From positions 5,352,001 to 5,416,000 of the forward strand of contig NC_070568.1 of assembly GCF_026914185.1 (NCBI RefSeq): a stretch of DNA of 64,000 nt, written 5' to 3'. The translations under genes and the position numbers were made by a program. This document shows positions 24,263 through 36,200 of this stretch, piece by piece. This DNA comes from Puccinia triticina (taxonomy: Eukaryota; Basidiomycota; Pucciniomycetes; Pucciniales; Pucciniaceae). Each line of letters starts with the position of its first letter. Position 1 is the stretch's first letter. Under the pieces are notes generated by a model. It did not search any database. It was not told the origin of the DNA and saw nothing but the letters and a program-made list of their open reading frames with translations.

Positions 24263-24269
24263 AGTCGGA

Positions 24270-24375
24270 CCCGAGCTTAACAAAGCCTCTCTGGAGGAGA
24301 GCCCCGCAGGGTCTCTGTCTCACAGAGAGGCTTGCCCCCAAGCGTCAAGCTTTGGCGTGAGTCCTGACGCGCCTA
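24270..24375. repeat. Hairpin-rich dispersed repeat bordering satellite A
   Basis: AGCTTAACAAAGCCTCTC, TGGAGGAGAGCC, CGCAGGGTCTCTGTCTCAC and CAGAGAGGC form successive small hairpins. The same order is seen inverted at 60780-60835. It abuts the end of the first satellite A array. Confidence 0.6.
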
Positions 24376-24989
24376 AGACTCGGCAAACCCACATTTTTTA
24401 CTAGATCCTTTATTACACAACCCCAGCTGCTCGGATTGGGTCATGAGTGACATGGCCTTGGAGCCTAGCTTCTTCCGCAGGCATTCATCCACTCTTACTT
24501 CAACAAATCCCCCATGGGGCTCCTGGAGACCCTTGCAAAAACACCGATGAGCTCTCTTCAACGGATGTGGGTTTTCTTTTTTTTACTTGTGTACAGGAAC
24601 TATTTCCATGAACATCCCTGTACTCTTCCAGGAGAATTGAAAACAGCAGTGTGCTAGATACAGCTCTGGTACAACATTGTCCTGCAGTTTGATACTTATG
24701 TAATTTGGTGTGGTGTATACAGCTTTCATGGATTTACCACACATGTACCTGTGTATGATCAATCCTTGAATCCTGAAGTCATGAAGTTACATGCCTTCTT
24801 GGTTCAAGGCCATTAGAGAAAAAAAATTGTGGCCTATGTAGTCTTGAAGGCAAGATGTAGGCCTTCAATTTGGCTCCTGGGCGGCCAATTTGGTCCACAG
24901 GATGATTGAGTAACATGGGGTCAAAGTTTGACACCAGCCAAAATCAAAAATGGGGTCCTCAGGACTCACACCAAAATTTGCCGCTTAGT

Positions 24990-25052
24990 CCCAAGTCCCT
25001 CCTTCGGAGGCTCGCGCTTCGCGCGAGGCTGAAGAGGGACTGACTAAGTTCA
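24990..25052. repeat. Hairpin-rich dispersed repeat, second half, bordering satellite A
   Basis: CCTTCGGAGG, GCGCTTCGCGC and AGAGGGACTGACTAAGTTC form adjacent hairpins. The last segment is the inverted form of GAACTTAGTCAGTCCCTCT at 60725. It is followed directly by satellite A units, mirroring the 24270 junction. Confidence 0.6.
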
Positions 25053-25054
25053 AG

Positions 25055-25330
25055 TCGGACCGGCCATTGACGGGTAATATACTGCGGAGTCCCCTCGATG
25101 ACCGGTACAGACCGGCCATCAAGAGGTACAAATCTCCTCGATGCCGGGCTGTTCCGGTCATCAAGAGGTGTTACCTCCCTTGATGACCGCACATACTGGT
25201 CATCAAGAGCTATGACTCCCCTCGATGACCGGCACAGACCAGTCATTGCAGAGGAGTGAATCTGCTCAATGCCGGTCTGTACCGGTTGTCGAGAGGTGTG
25301 AGCCCAATACCACTACAGACTGGCATCGAG
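25055..25330. repeat. Palindromic satellite A array, second copy
   Basis: About five to six degenerate units (GACCGGCCATCAAGAGG, CCCTTGATGACCGC and similar) of the family seen at 23580-24262, including the variant with ATACTGCGGAGTCCCC. Confidence 0.75.
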
Positions 25331-25478
25331 ACAAGAAGGAGACTCCGGGGAGGATGCCTCCCCGGCAAGTGGGGACACAAATACTCACAGCCACCTGACT
25401 GGTCATCTTGAGGATTAAAGCTCTCAAGCTGACCTGTAAACACTCGGATGAGTGTGTACAGGCCTGTACCGGCCGCAG

Positions 25479-25942
25479 AGGACCCAGGAAACCCCTTATA
25501 AATGACCGTAACCTAAAATCCAGAATTTCGACAAAATTCATACATTTTTTGACCTCATTCATACACGTTTTGTGTGTATGCTTTGAGGATTTCCCAAATT
25601 TTCATACATTTTCCATGCCTACCATTCCTGCCGAGGGGGGGGGGGTGCAAAAAAAAAAAACCTGGGGTGCGCTGCCAAGGTGGGGCACTGGGGTACCAAA
25701 AATAAGCCAAGCTGTGCTGCTGAGGGGGGGAGGGCTACGGGTTTTTCTGGTGCACTCTCAAGAATTTCATACATCTTAGTTACTACCCTCTTGTACCCAG
25801 GAAAAATTTCATACACTTGAAGTGCTTACCATTGAGGCCAAAAAAGCCCATTCATACCATTTTTGTGCCTACCATTTTGGGTTTTTGCCAAAAAATTCAT
25901 ACATTTTTGTTACGGTCATTTACAGGGGGTTTCCTGGGTCCT
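25479..25942. mobile_element. TIR element with 8-bp target duplication
   Basis: The left terminus starts AGGACCCAGGAAACCCC and continues TAAATGACCGTAAC; the inverted right end reads AGGACCCAGGAAACCCCCTG then TAAATGACCGTAAC, about 34 bp with few mismatches. Identical 8-bp GGCCGCAG copies flank it (25471-25478 and 25943-25950). Inside, a TTCATACATTTT motif recurs in both orientations, probably subterminal. No transposase is present. The 8-bp duplication suggests hAT or another 8-bp superfamily; the termini do not start with the common hAT CA. Confidence 0.8.
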
Positions 25943-25984
25943 GGCCGCAGGGCCCTGACAACCAAGTTGTCAAGTTTTGCTTTG

Positions 25985-26130
25985 AAGGATGTCAGGGCCC
26001 AGTGTGTGTGAGTTTGGTCGGATACTTAAAGGGCTGGGGGGGAAGCTGTTTGTCCCCCCAGGGGATCTGGTTTTGTCCACCCCCTCCCTGAAGGCCCCCT
26101 ATTTCATTTGAGTAGGCCCCTTCTTGATTT
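25985..26130. repeat. Dispersed repeat shared with 49020-49140 (inverted)
   Basis: CCCCAGGGGATCTGGTTTTG, CCCCCTCCCTGAAGG and GAGTAGGCCC match, in opposite orientation, the segment at 49020-49140 that also carries an ATTTAAGGAGGG box. It could be part of an LTR or UTR. Non-coding. An A-rich, AAACACA-type stretch follows to 26400. Confidence 0.5.
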
Positions 26131-26450
26131 CAAAAAACAAAAATTCCAAACCCAAACAAAACCTTAACAATTTAAACTTTAAACTCACAAAAAACAAGAA
26201 AATTTAAACTTTGAACTCACACAACACAAAAACATTTAAACTTGGAACTCACACAAAACAAAAACATTTGAACACAATCAAAACACACAAAAACAATAAT
26301 TTAAACTCAAACAAACCATAAACTCCATACTGAAAAAAAAAACTTAAACTTTTGAAACTTAAGGAACACAAATTTCAAACTTTTAATTTCCTCTGCCTGC
26401 AATTTCAATATAATGCAGCTTGAACCCATGAAGTCAGTTTCTGTGAAACT

Positions 26451-27113
26451 GTGGTTTTAATAAACTTGGATACAGAAAACTACAGGGATATCTTGGGCGC
26501 TCCAGCAGAAAAGAAGGAGGTTATAAACCAGGATGGAACTGACAGTGGCGAGTTGATGGACAACAATGGCACGACCTTGGACAGTAATAGCAAATCAGAT
26601 GCAGAGGTCTATTTGGCAAACCAAAATCTAGCTAAAGATAGAAGAAATCAAGATTTAGCATGGAGATCAGTTACCTCTGACAAGGAAATTCAGAACACAC
26701 ATAACTGTAAAATTTATACGGACATTTCTTTTCAGGATAAAATCACACCTTGGTTGGACAAAGATGGCTGGAACACACCTGCAAGACAGATGCCAATAGA
26801 TGGCTGGAATAACAAATGGACCAAGCTGGACAATTCAGGACAGGCAGAAATTGGGTACCGCTGGTGTATGAGTGTGGCCGTGAACGCGGATTATGTTGAC
26901 CAAGGGTGGCCAGTTGCGGAATTTCTGATTAAATACCCTGAGAATTATGGCTTGCTGGCTGAAGGAATATGGGCGGAACTTCCAGGGTACACGGCAGTTC
27001 GGATAGGATTCATGAAGCTCTTGGACTGGGGCGGTACACTAGGATACATGAATAATGATACAATCTGGCCGGACAATTGGTGGATATGGAAGGATCAAAA
27101 AAAAGGCCACTAA
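26451..27113 (+). CDS. Hypothetical protein, Trp-rich C-terminus, possible retroelement gag
   Basis: The frame is open for 220 codons but begins at GTG; the first ATG in frame is in MDNNGTTLDSNSKSDAEVY. The product is acidic at the N-terminus and Trp/Gly-rich at the C-terminus (ITPWLDKDGWNTPARQ, DGWNNKWTKLDNSGQAEIGY, IWPDNWWIWKDQ). I recognise no family. Just upstream, TTTAATAAACTTGGATA matches the end of the dispersed repeat at 56500-56515, which suggests it sits inside or next to a retroelement. It may be a gag-like protein or a lineage-specific gene. The coding bias looks real over its whole length, but I have no functional evidence. Confidence 0.4.
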   Translation: MVLINLDTENYRDILGAPAEKKEVINQDGTDSGELMDNNGTTLDSNSKSDAEVYLANQNLAKDRRNQDLAWRSVTSDKEIQNTHNCKIYTDISFQDKITPWLDKDGWNTPARQMPIDGWNNKWTKLDNSGQAEIGYRWCMSVAVNADYVDQGWPVAEFLIKYPENYGLLAEGIWAELPGYTAVRIGFMKLLDWGGTLGYMNNDTIWPDNWWIWKDQKKGH

Positions 27114-28536
27114 AAGACAAGCAAAATTGATTAGGCTGGGAATATTGGACATTCTGTAAAGACTGGGAGTATTCAGCATTTCTTTGAGAAAGGAAGCACA
27201 CTATGTGTGTGTGCTATGTAGGTATTGATAAAAAAAAGAAAGAAAAAAAAACCCTTGTTGTACTAACAGTTTTTCTGTTTTTCTCTCTGCTCACTCATGA
27301 TATGTCACCAACTTTTCTTTTGGAAAGCAATTTCCAAGTGATATTTCAAACAATAGGCAGTTATTAAGGAAGGTCAAGAAACAAGGATAAAAGAGGTGGG
27401 GAGAAAGAGTCATAAATCAAAATAAAATAAATAAATAAAAAGGTTAAAAAAAGATTTTAGGTGGAGTTTGGCTAGTAGTAACAGCAACAGACAACAGCAA
27501 AAAAAGTAGGAGGATTGGGCGCCGGAAAAGATATGGTGACAGTTGCGCGAGGATTGGAACGGAGACTGTAAAGGTGGGAGGAGGTTATAGCAACTCGGCT
27601 TGGGAAGATGATGGCAGAGACTTTGGTTTTTTTTCTTCTTTGGCAAGTGTTACGGTTATGGGCAGTAGAATCAGTCAATAACAGAAGCTGTCAAATGTTT
27701 TTTTTGAGCTGGGCCAAGTCATTCAGTTCGTTGCTTTGGTTCTTTCGCGGCCTAGGCGATGGAAAATAGTGCAAGGAGATCAAAGGAAGGCTAGGAATAA
27801 ATCATTCGGGACGAACTTTCTAGGTTTTGAGATATTAGCTCAGAGTATTGATGGCAACCTACACGGCCGCTAATTGGAGGAATCCATTGACCAGGCGAAT
27901 CAGGAATTACATGTCTGCAAGTTTAGCTACCCTCCTTGGAACAACGGATACACAAATAGAAGAACTGGATTAGAACAGAGAAAGACAGACCAATCATCGT
28001 AGAAGAAATCACCTACAGGGTTTTCCGAAGGGTAGTGAAACCATTCTCAGAGGAGACTCAAAAATTCAGCAGAAGCATCACTATGTAGCTGTTCCGACTG
28101 AGGACAACCGGGGCAATCGACAAAATCACACAATTGAAGAACACCAAGGAGTTGTAGAAGGAAGCAGGGAAGAACAGCAGATAGGGACAGATCTTTTGTT
28201 TTGGACCAGTTTTCGCGGGAGTAGTATTTGAAGGCGTAGAGTTGCATTTGTCAGCTCAGATCCAGTAGCAGAGCGCGGACACAGAGTAGTTCTTGGCTCA
28301 TGAAAGGTACCGGTAGTCAAGGGAGGTACAGCAGACAAAGCAAGACGAGTATTGGGGCAAGCAGGAGCGATACAAACCAACAGAAGGATTATAACAAATA
28401 CTATAACGTCTTGTCATAACAATTGGTAGTGGATGCAACAAGAAAGACTAGGAGGGTTCAAGAAGTTTTTTCCATCAGATAGGTGCAAGTTTTAATGCGG
28501 AGGAGGAAAAAAAAAAACTTACTTGAGTGAAGAAGG
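27114..28536. other. No supported gene
   Basis: Low-complexity A/T-rich sequence near 27220-27500, then a stretch with several short minus-strand frames (28047-28380) that have no start context, domain or convincing splice pattern. Confidence 0.4.
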
Positions 28537-28539
28537 GAT

Positions 28540-29445
28540 CACCAGGAAAATAAAATAGTCAGTTGATGACAAGTGACATTACACCAGCTCCAGCCAGCTA
28601 CCCACCATCTATCCAATATCTATCCACTATCTACCCCAATCTCCCAACCATCTCCTCAACTTCCAAAATTTACCAAGGAGGTCCTGTTCAGTTTTTGATG
28701 AGCCCAACTGATCCTCAGTTCTTTCCAGCTGATACTCAGCTTTGGTACCCAGCTCATACTCAGCTTTTCTGCCCAGCTCATACTCAGCTTTTTCACGCAG
28801 CTCACTCTCAGAATTGGAAAAAAGCCTTTTGACCATTCCTTGCCCAGGTGATGCTCAGCTTTGTACTAGTCCTGGGACAGCTGATGCTCAGCTTTGTACT
28901 AGTCCTGGCACAGCTGATGCTCAGCTTTGTACCAGTCTTTGCTTAGCCTTCTCCTAGTCCTGTCCCAGTTGATGCTCAGCTTTGGCCCAGTCCTGGGCCA
29001 GCTGGCCAGCTGATGCTCAGCTTGCTGAGCATCAGCTGAGCCAGGCCAGAGAAAAAGATGGGAATCAGCTTGTACAGGACCAGAGCTGAAAATCAGCTAG
29101 GCTAGGGCCAAAGCTGAGCATCAGCTGAGCCATGGACAAGGCTGAGCATCAGCTGTGCCAGGGCCAAAGATGATCATCAGGTGGCCAGTTCCAAAGCTGA
29201 GTATCAGCTGGGCCAGGGGAAAAACTGAGCATCAGCTGAGCCAGGGTAAAAGCTGAGCATCAGCTGGGCCAAGGCCAAAGCTGAGCATCATCTGGTTTTT
29301 TCAGATTGAGTGCTTTGATCCTGACACCTATCATGTGAGCCCCAGATGTGCTGGCGCAGAGGAGCAGCATTGGAGCAGTGTTGGAGCTGAAAACAAAGCT
29401 GTGTCATGTCACTTGCCATCAAGTGACTACTTTCTTTTCCTGGTG
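28540..29445. mobile_element. Foldback element with CAGCTGATGCTCAGC hairpin arrays, CACTA-like ends
   Basis: The ends are CACCAGGAAAATAAAATAGT and, inverted, CACCAGGAAAAGAAAGTAGT, continuing as similar TTGATG(A/G)CAAGTGACAT stretches, about 50 bp of imperfect inverted repeat. A 3-bp GAT copy lies on each side (28537-28539 and 29446-29448), as in CACTA-type elements. The left half carries tandem units with GCTGATGCTCAGCTTTG, the right half the inverted AAGCTGAGCATCAGCTG units. The halves meet near 29005-29035, so the whole 906 bp is one large palindrome. It has no coding capacity. Confidence 0.75.
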
Positions 29446-29449
29446 GATT

Positions 29450-30680
29450 ATTGTATGCAAAAAGAAGTGCAGCTAATCAACTAGGAGGTTTCAGCAGGAT
29501 CGGCAGGGACGGTGGATTGATAGGAACAATTGATTGGTCGGACGATCAAGTTGTTGGGAATTGAGTGGCGAAGAGTCCGCATGATTGGACTTAACTTGCA
29601 CCGCACTTGGAGGCTGACAGAAGTGTACATATTCCAAGATCAGAGCGAGCGTACTGTAAGGGCCTGTACCATACGAAATCTGTTTTTCTGGTTCAGGGAA
29701 AATAGTTTTTTCTTTTGCGCTTTTCCGTTATTTTGAAAAACACATCTGAAAAAACAGAATGTGATAAACGTGTACCACAAACATCCCACCAAGGTTCCAG
29801 GATATCCACAATAAACCACCATTGCATCCACATCATCAAGATCCAGCACACCCAACACATCCAACACATCCACCACCCTATACCACCATGGACAACAACC
29901 TGTTCGAAACACTTGCTGCCGCTGCCACATCTCACTCATGGAGATGAATAACATCTTGATTTCAGTCGCTACCGCCGGGATCGCTTGAAAGTACCTCGGA
30001 AGCATCTGGAATACATATGAAGCATACTATGGCGACGGCGGAGAAGCCAGGTACACTCGCTTCCTACTCAATGAAGTCAGACCAGAGCTTTTCCGTGAAA
30101 TAACTTGAATGGAACGAGCCACTTTCAACAATCTTGTTGAAGAGTTGTCGATGAGTGGGCCAATCAACCATGTAACCTCAAACATACCTATCAGATTTTT
30201 TCCTCCCTTGTTTATAAGAGCTATATAAGATTGTGACCAATAAAAAGACCATGTGATCAAATTGAGCAATACATCATGGCAAAGTGTGATCGAGAAAGAA
30301 GACCAGAGTGCAACTAAGAAAGAAGACCAGACGATTGTAAGACCAAGTGATAAAAGAAATAGATCACGGCCAAGAAAGACAAGATCCAAATAATAAGAGC
30401 AATAAATCATGATCGAGAAAGACAACCGTATCAATCGATCAAGAGAGACAGCCGTATTGATCAAGAGAGAGAGACAGCCGTATTGATTGATTGAGAGAGA
30501 CAACTGTAGTTTGGGCTGGACTGTGGATTCAGACATTGAAGCCGGTGTTGGTGGCGAGTTCGGAGATCTTGGTTCTGATGAGATCATGAGAGTGGTGGGA
30601 TGGTGTCCTTAAGGACAACTGGAATAATGAGATCAAGAGTGATGGACTTTGGCATCTGTAGATGGCACTCCAGTGGAAAA
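29450..30680. other. No supported gene; short GAGAGACAGCCG repeats
   Basis: A 186-codon minus frame (30027-30587) is hydrophobic but built partly from short AAGAAAGAAGACCAG and GAGAGACAGCCGTATTGAT repeats and lacks any recognised domain. I do not call it a gene. Confidence 0.4.
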
Positions 30681-30683
30681 ATA

Positions 30684-30848
30684 GCGGTCAAAAACAGGGT
30701 CAGACCTGTTTTTGAAAAGCACCCATTTTTGAGGAAAACTATTTTCTGGATATGTCAAAAAACAGGCGCTGTGGTACGTGTTTTTTGATGAAAACAGTTT
30801 TTTTGCAAAAAAATTAATTTCTGGGGGAAAAACTGTTTTTTGACCGGC
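30684..30848. mobile_element. Possible short TIR element with TA flanks
   Basis: The left end GCGGTCAAAAACAG and inverted right end GCCGGTCAAAAAACAG are bordered by TA on both sides. The interior is AT-rich with further TTTTTGA/TCAAAAA inversions. It is short and the homopolymers weaken the case. Confidence 0.4.
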
Positions 30849-30984
30849 TATGGGGAACGGAAGGAAGGAGAGCAAAGGAAGAAGGAAGGGAAGAAGGAAC
30901 AGGAGGAAGAGGAGGAGAGGCCCAGACCCCCAGAATTAAGAATGGTCAAGGATAGTTGCATTCTATACACCTGCTTGCTCAAGG

Positions 30985-31235
30985 AAGATTCTATCAGGAG
31001 GCTGTGTTGTTTGGGAGGTGGAGTTAGAAGGTATCTAACACAGGCTGCACAGCATCTTTGGCTGGAGTCTTTGTATTTGTTTGTTCAGGGAAGATTCTAT
31101 CAGGAGGCTGTGTTGTTTGGAGGTGGAGTTAGAAGGTATCTATCAGGAGGCTGTGTTGTTTTGAGGTGGAGTTAGAAGGTATCTATCAGAGGCTGCATTG
31201 TTTGGAGGTGGAGTTAGAAGGTATCTATCTGAAGG
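30985..31235. repeat. Minisatellite, units of about 41-45 bp
   Basis: Four to five units carry AGGCTGTGTTGTTTGGAGG and TGGAGTTAGAAGGTATC in tandem, with one interrupted unit around 31040-31080. Confidence 0.8.
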
Positions 31236-31521
31236 CTGTGTATTTGTTTGTTAGTTTGTATATCATAGATGTTTGGCTGTGGATTTAAAGTGTATCTAGC
31301 ACAGCAAATCTGTGTTGTTTGTATTTGTGGCTGTGTAGAAAGGCTGTGTAGGTGAGAACCTCTGCAGCAGAAATCCCTCATCGACATGTAACTAAAGAAA
31401 TGGCCTCTGGCGGCCAAACAAACCAGTACAAATACCTGACATGCGAGTAACGCCGGCGTCGGTATGCAAGTAACGCCGGCGTCAATACTTTTTTGTATTA
31501 ACCACGTCCGTTCCCTCTGAA

Positions 31522-32760
31522 TTGACTCCGCTTGAACGGACTCCTGGTGCCAGCAAGACTCTCTTGCAGGAACTCTTGGCTGATCTCTACATTTGTGTCG
31601 AGGGAAATCAGCTTGATTACTACAGGTTCAATCAGGCTCCAATCAAGGCTGACAGCTATCAAGGAGTGCTCAAAGCTTTCTATGAAGGCGCGGAACAAAC
31701 GGGCCGACGGGTCATTCTCCCATCGTCATTCTCCGGATCGCCGCAGGCGATGAAGCAGCACTATCAGGATGCAATGGCTACAGTACGTGAATTCGGGAAA
31801 CCGTCTCTGTTTATAACCATGAACACCAACCCAAAATGGCTGGAGATGACAGCTGTACTTCAACCACATCAAACTGCACCTGATCGCGCGGATTTGGTCA
31901 CCCAGCTGTTCCGACTGAAAGTTGAAGACATGATGGAGTACATAACCAAGAACAAGCGGCTTGGGACCGTTGCCGCGTGGTTTTATACTGTTGAGTTCCA
32001 AGAAAGGGGGCTGCCCCATGCCCATGTCATCGTTATCATGGAACCGGGAAGCGTTCCTCGAACTCCCGCCAATAAGACTGCTTAGTCACGGCAGAAATAC
32101 CCGACCCGACTCAAGAGCCGAGGCTCTACAACATAATCAAGTCGTGTATGCTCCATGGCCCCTGCACACCCAATTCAATGTGCTGGAAAAACGGGGCTTG
32201 CAGCAAGAAGTTCCCCAAGCCTTTTGCGCCAACCACAATTGTTGGGGACGACTCTTACCCAACCTACCGTTGGCGCAAAAATGGCTGGACAATAAATAAA
32301 GGGCACAATGTCTTTCACAATGGACATGTTGTACCTTATCACAAGTGGCTTTCACTTCGGTACAACTGTCACATTAATATTGAGATTCCCTATGGTATTG
32401 CGGCGGTAAAACATCTTTTCAAGTACATCACCAAGGGTGTCGATCGCGCAAGCATGGCATTGGACAAGCGGGACAAGGTAAAGAAATTCATCAATGGACG
32501 CTACATAGGGCCGTCCAAAGAGAAGCCACTATATTTATATTGTACCCTCTCAATTTCATTTGCTGACGCCTTTCCCCTCAGCCGCATACCGCCTGTTCCA
32601 GTATCCAATGAGTGAGAGATTCCCCCCGATTGAGCGGTTGACATTGCACTTGGAAGGACAACACATTGTGTACTTCATTGACGGCCTATGGATGCCCCAT
32701 CTGCAACTAACGTCATCAATCTCGACGTCCTCAGACGGGCAGGCGACGCAACCTTACTAG
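31522..32760 (+). pseudogene. Helitron Rep-domain fragment (Helitron-like N domain)
   Basis: Residues typical of the Helitron replication-initiator region are in order: FSGSPQAMKQHYQDAMA, GKPSLFITMNTNPKWLEM, FYTVEFQERGLPHAHVIVIM (the conserved GLPHAH metal-binding box). In shifted frames follow NGACSKKFPKPF, VVPYHKWLSLRYNCHINIEI, AVKHLFKYITKG and QHIVYFIDG. At least two frameshifts separate the pieces (about 32070-32150 and 32585). The Tyr active-site region partly overlaps AVKHLFKYI. It ends just before a Ty3-type element inserted at 32826. No hairpin-CTRR Helitron end was found. It is a degraded fragment, not functional. Confidence 0.85.
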
Positions 32761-32825
32761 CCAACCAAAGGTAGGCACACACGGTGAATCTCATGTCCCT
32801 ATCCCATGACCAAACTTCCCCATTG

Positions 32826-33209
32826 TGTGAAGCCCCTCGCCACCACACTGACTCGGAGTTCACGGAACAGTCCCGGACGCTTACTCAGCAACCACCACCG
32901 CGACCTTTTAAACTTGACGCCTCCGCACCTGCCTAGCTCAGTAGAGAAAAAGCTGATTCCTTCTACTGAGCTAGGTATGTCTCACACTTCCCCCTCTCAA
33001 TCTTGTTCCTCTTCTTCCCTTCATTATTTATTGTACATACAGAGAAAAAGCTGATTCCTTCTACTGAGCTAGATTGTGCAATTCATACTGCTGGGTTCTA
33101 GAAATTCTCTCCAAGACACAAGGTCTTGTCTAGTCCCAAAACCATCACTGGATCCTCGGGGATCATACTCCACTGAACTGTAGTGAAGGACCTAACAGAG
33201 GTCCTTACA
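32826..33209 (+). repeat. 5' LTR
   Basis: Contains an internal pair of AGAGAAAAAGCTGATTCC plus TTCTACTGAGCTAG repeats about 120 bp apart and ends with the inverted pair GGACCTAACAGAGGTCC. Differs from the 3' LTR at three positions. Confidence 0.95.
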
Positions 33210-33253
33210 CTTTTTTTCTTCTCGAACCCTTCCCGCTGCCTTCGACTCGCGCG

Positions 33254-36200
33254 ATGGCAGAAACCTCCACTCAGGGCCGACCGGCCCGCATTATTCTTGA
33301 ACTCCTATTGGGCGAACTTCCGGTCCGAGCAATGATAGACACCGGTTCCGAACTGGACCTCATCAAGGGCCAAACAGCACTGGCAGCCAACCTTGAGGAA
33401 CAAAATCTGACAAGACCAATAGCGGTCCGAATGGCACTACGTGGCAACTCAGCGGATCGCGTAGTCATCCGACGATTTGTGAATGCCACCCTCTGCGACG
33501 CACACTCGGGCCTCTCCTTTGAAGACGTCCCCTTGCGCGTAGGCCATATTGACGGCGACTATGACATGATCCTGGGGATGCCATTCCTCCATCGGTTTGA
33601 CCTCGCAGTCCTCAGCCGGAAAAATGCCGTGGAATGCCTTTGTACGGGAATCCTTCTACACGACTTTTGGCTGGACAACTCAAACTCCATAGCCACATTG
33701 GCCCCGCATACGACATTATTGCCTGAGAAGAAGATCCTGGAAGAATTCGCAGACCTCTTCCCGGCTGACATCCCCGCGATCTCCGACGAAGCTGAGGAAG
33801 CCGGCCTATTTACCGATGGGACCTTTCCAAAGAAAATTCAGAACGCTAGCTCGCGGGTTCGACACCGCATAATTCTGACGGATCCAACAGCTGTTATCAA
33901 CGAGCGCCAGTACCCATATCCGCATAAATACTTAACGGCGTGGCGAAGACTCATTGATCAGCACCTTGAAGCGGGCCGGATCAGAAGATCAAACAGCCAA
34001 TATGCGTCGCCCAGTCTGATCATACCGAAAAAGGACCCAGACGCCCTGCCGCGCTGGGTGTGTGACTACCGCCGACTCAACAGCCTGACGGTGAAAGATA
34101 GGGCACCGTTGCCGAATGTGGACGAACTTATTCGGATCGTCGCGTCTGGAAAAATTTTCTTGATCATTGACCAGACCAATGCTTTTTTCCAGACGAGAAT
34201 GAGAGAGGCCGACATTCCCCTGACAGCAGTTAAGACACCTTGGGGGCTTATGGAGTGGTGCGTGATGCCAATGGGGCTGACAAATGCTCCAGCCACTCAT
34301 CAAGCCCGACTAGAAGAGGCTCTCGGCGACCTGATCAACAAAATTTGTGTGGTTTACCTGGACGACATAGTGGTCTACTCCCAGAACTCGGAGCAACACG
34401 AATCAGATGTACGAGCGGTCCTTGGTCGGATTAGAGCGGCCAACCTTTATTGTTCTCCGAAGAAAACTTTCCTCTTCCGTAATGAGGTGAAATTTCTTGG
34501 ACACTAGATCTCCCCCAACGGTATACAACCCGATGGCGAAAAGGTCGAGGCGGTACAAAGCTGGACCTCACCCAAATCACCAAAAGGGGTCAAAAAGTTT
34601 TTGGGCACGGTCCAATGGATGAAAAAGTTCATCTGGGGGCTCCAAAAGTACGTCGGGACACTCACCCCACTAATGAGCACAAAACTGAAGCCAAAAGACT
34701 TTCGGTCGGGCGAGAAAGAAGAACAAGCATTCGCCAACATCAAGAAACTGATGACCTCGCTACCATGCCTGAAGAATGTCGACTACGAGTCCGACGACCC
34801 CCTTTGGCTATTCACGGACGCGAGTGGATCGGGGCTAGGGGCAGCGCTTTTTCAAGGGGCCGACTGGAAAGAAGCCTCTCCCATAGCTTATGAGTCACAT
34901 CTCATGACCGCCGCGGAGCGAAACTACCCTGTCCACGAGCAAGAATTGCTCGCCGTGATACACGCCCTGCAAAAATGGAAGATGTTATTGTTGGGAATGA
35001 AGATAAATGTCATGACGGATCACCACTCATTGATCCATCTCCAAAAACAGCGTAATCTCAGTAAACGGCAGGCGCGCTGGACAGAGTTGTTAGCAGACTT
35101 TGACCTACACTTCAATTACATCAAGGGTGAAGATAACACGGTAGCGGACGCACTTTCCCGGAAAGACACACCAGCTGATGACGAAGAAGTCACTCCCGCA
35201 GATGTCACCTGTGTAGCATCACTCACCGAATTCTCGAGTGAACTGTCGGACAGCATCAAGGAAGCGGTTTTATTGGGTCACGAGAACGATGAATTCTGCA
35301 AATCTATGCAATCAGTGCTACCCTTACACGACGACTATGCAGAAATAGACGGATTTCTTTTTGTACGGGGGCGTCTGGTCATCCCTGCGGACAGAGCGCT
35401 TTGGCTTTCGCTCCTGAAGGAAGAACACCAGCGAATGGGCCACATGGGCCATCTGAAAACCTTGACAGAACTGCGCCGAGACTTTTTTTGGCCACGCATG
35501 ACCTACGATGTACTAAAATTTGTCCAAGCATGCCCTACCTGCCAACACACCAAAGCCCAGACCACTGCTCCTGCCGGAAACATGGCGACCCCCAGCTTCC
35601 CACGAATGCCTCTTACAGATCTAGCCATCGACTTCGTTGGACCGCTGAAATCCGCGGCTCACCATGACATGATCCTTACGTGTACGTGTCGCCTATCGGG
35701 CTACACGCGGATCATACCGGTCCTGCAGAAAGACACAGCGGAGAAAACAGCATCAAGATTGTTCACTGGTTGGATGGCTACATTTGGAGCACCCAAATCT
35801 ATCATCAGCGACAGGGACAAAGCCTGGACATCCCGATTCTGGAAAGCACTCATGTCGCGACTCAACGTCGGGTTCCACATGACAACCTCGTTCCACCCAC
35901 AAGCGGACGGGCGCAGCGAAAGAACCAACAAAACCGTGGGCCAAATACTGCGTTTGTTCACGGCGAAAAAACAATCAAAGTGGCTGGATGCCCTTCCCTC
36001 CGTAGAACTGGCGATCAACTCAGCTGTTAATGTGTCAACCGGGTATAGCCCATTCGAGCTACTGTTTGGCAGACCTCCAGGCCTCTTCCCATCAACTGAA
36101 GGCACAACTGATTCCCCAGCCGCATTGTCTACTTGGTTAAAACTGCGAGAGGGCGCTTGGGCCGATGCCAGAGATGCCTTGTGGTCCATTCGGGTGAAAC

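Noticed and set aside
30027..30587. 186-codon hydrophobic minus frame
   Set aside because: It is partly made of short tandem repeats and lacks any recognisable membrane-protein family pattern.
33210..33253. Search for a tRNA primer-binding site after the 5' LTR
   Set aside because: The sequence does not begin with a TGG-type complement to a tRNA 3' end, so no specific primer is assigned.
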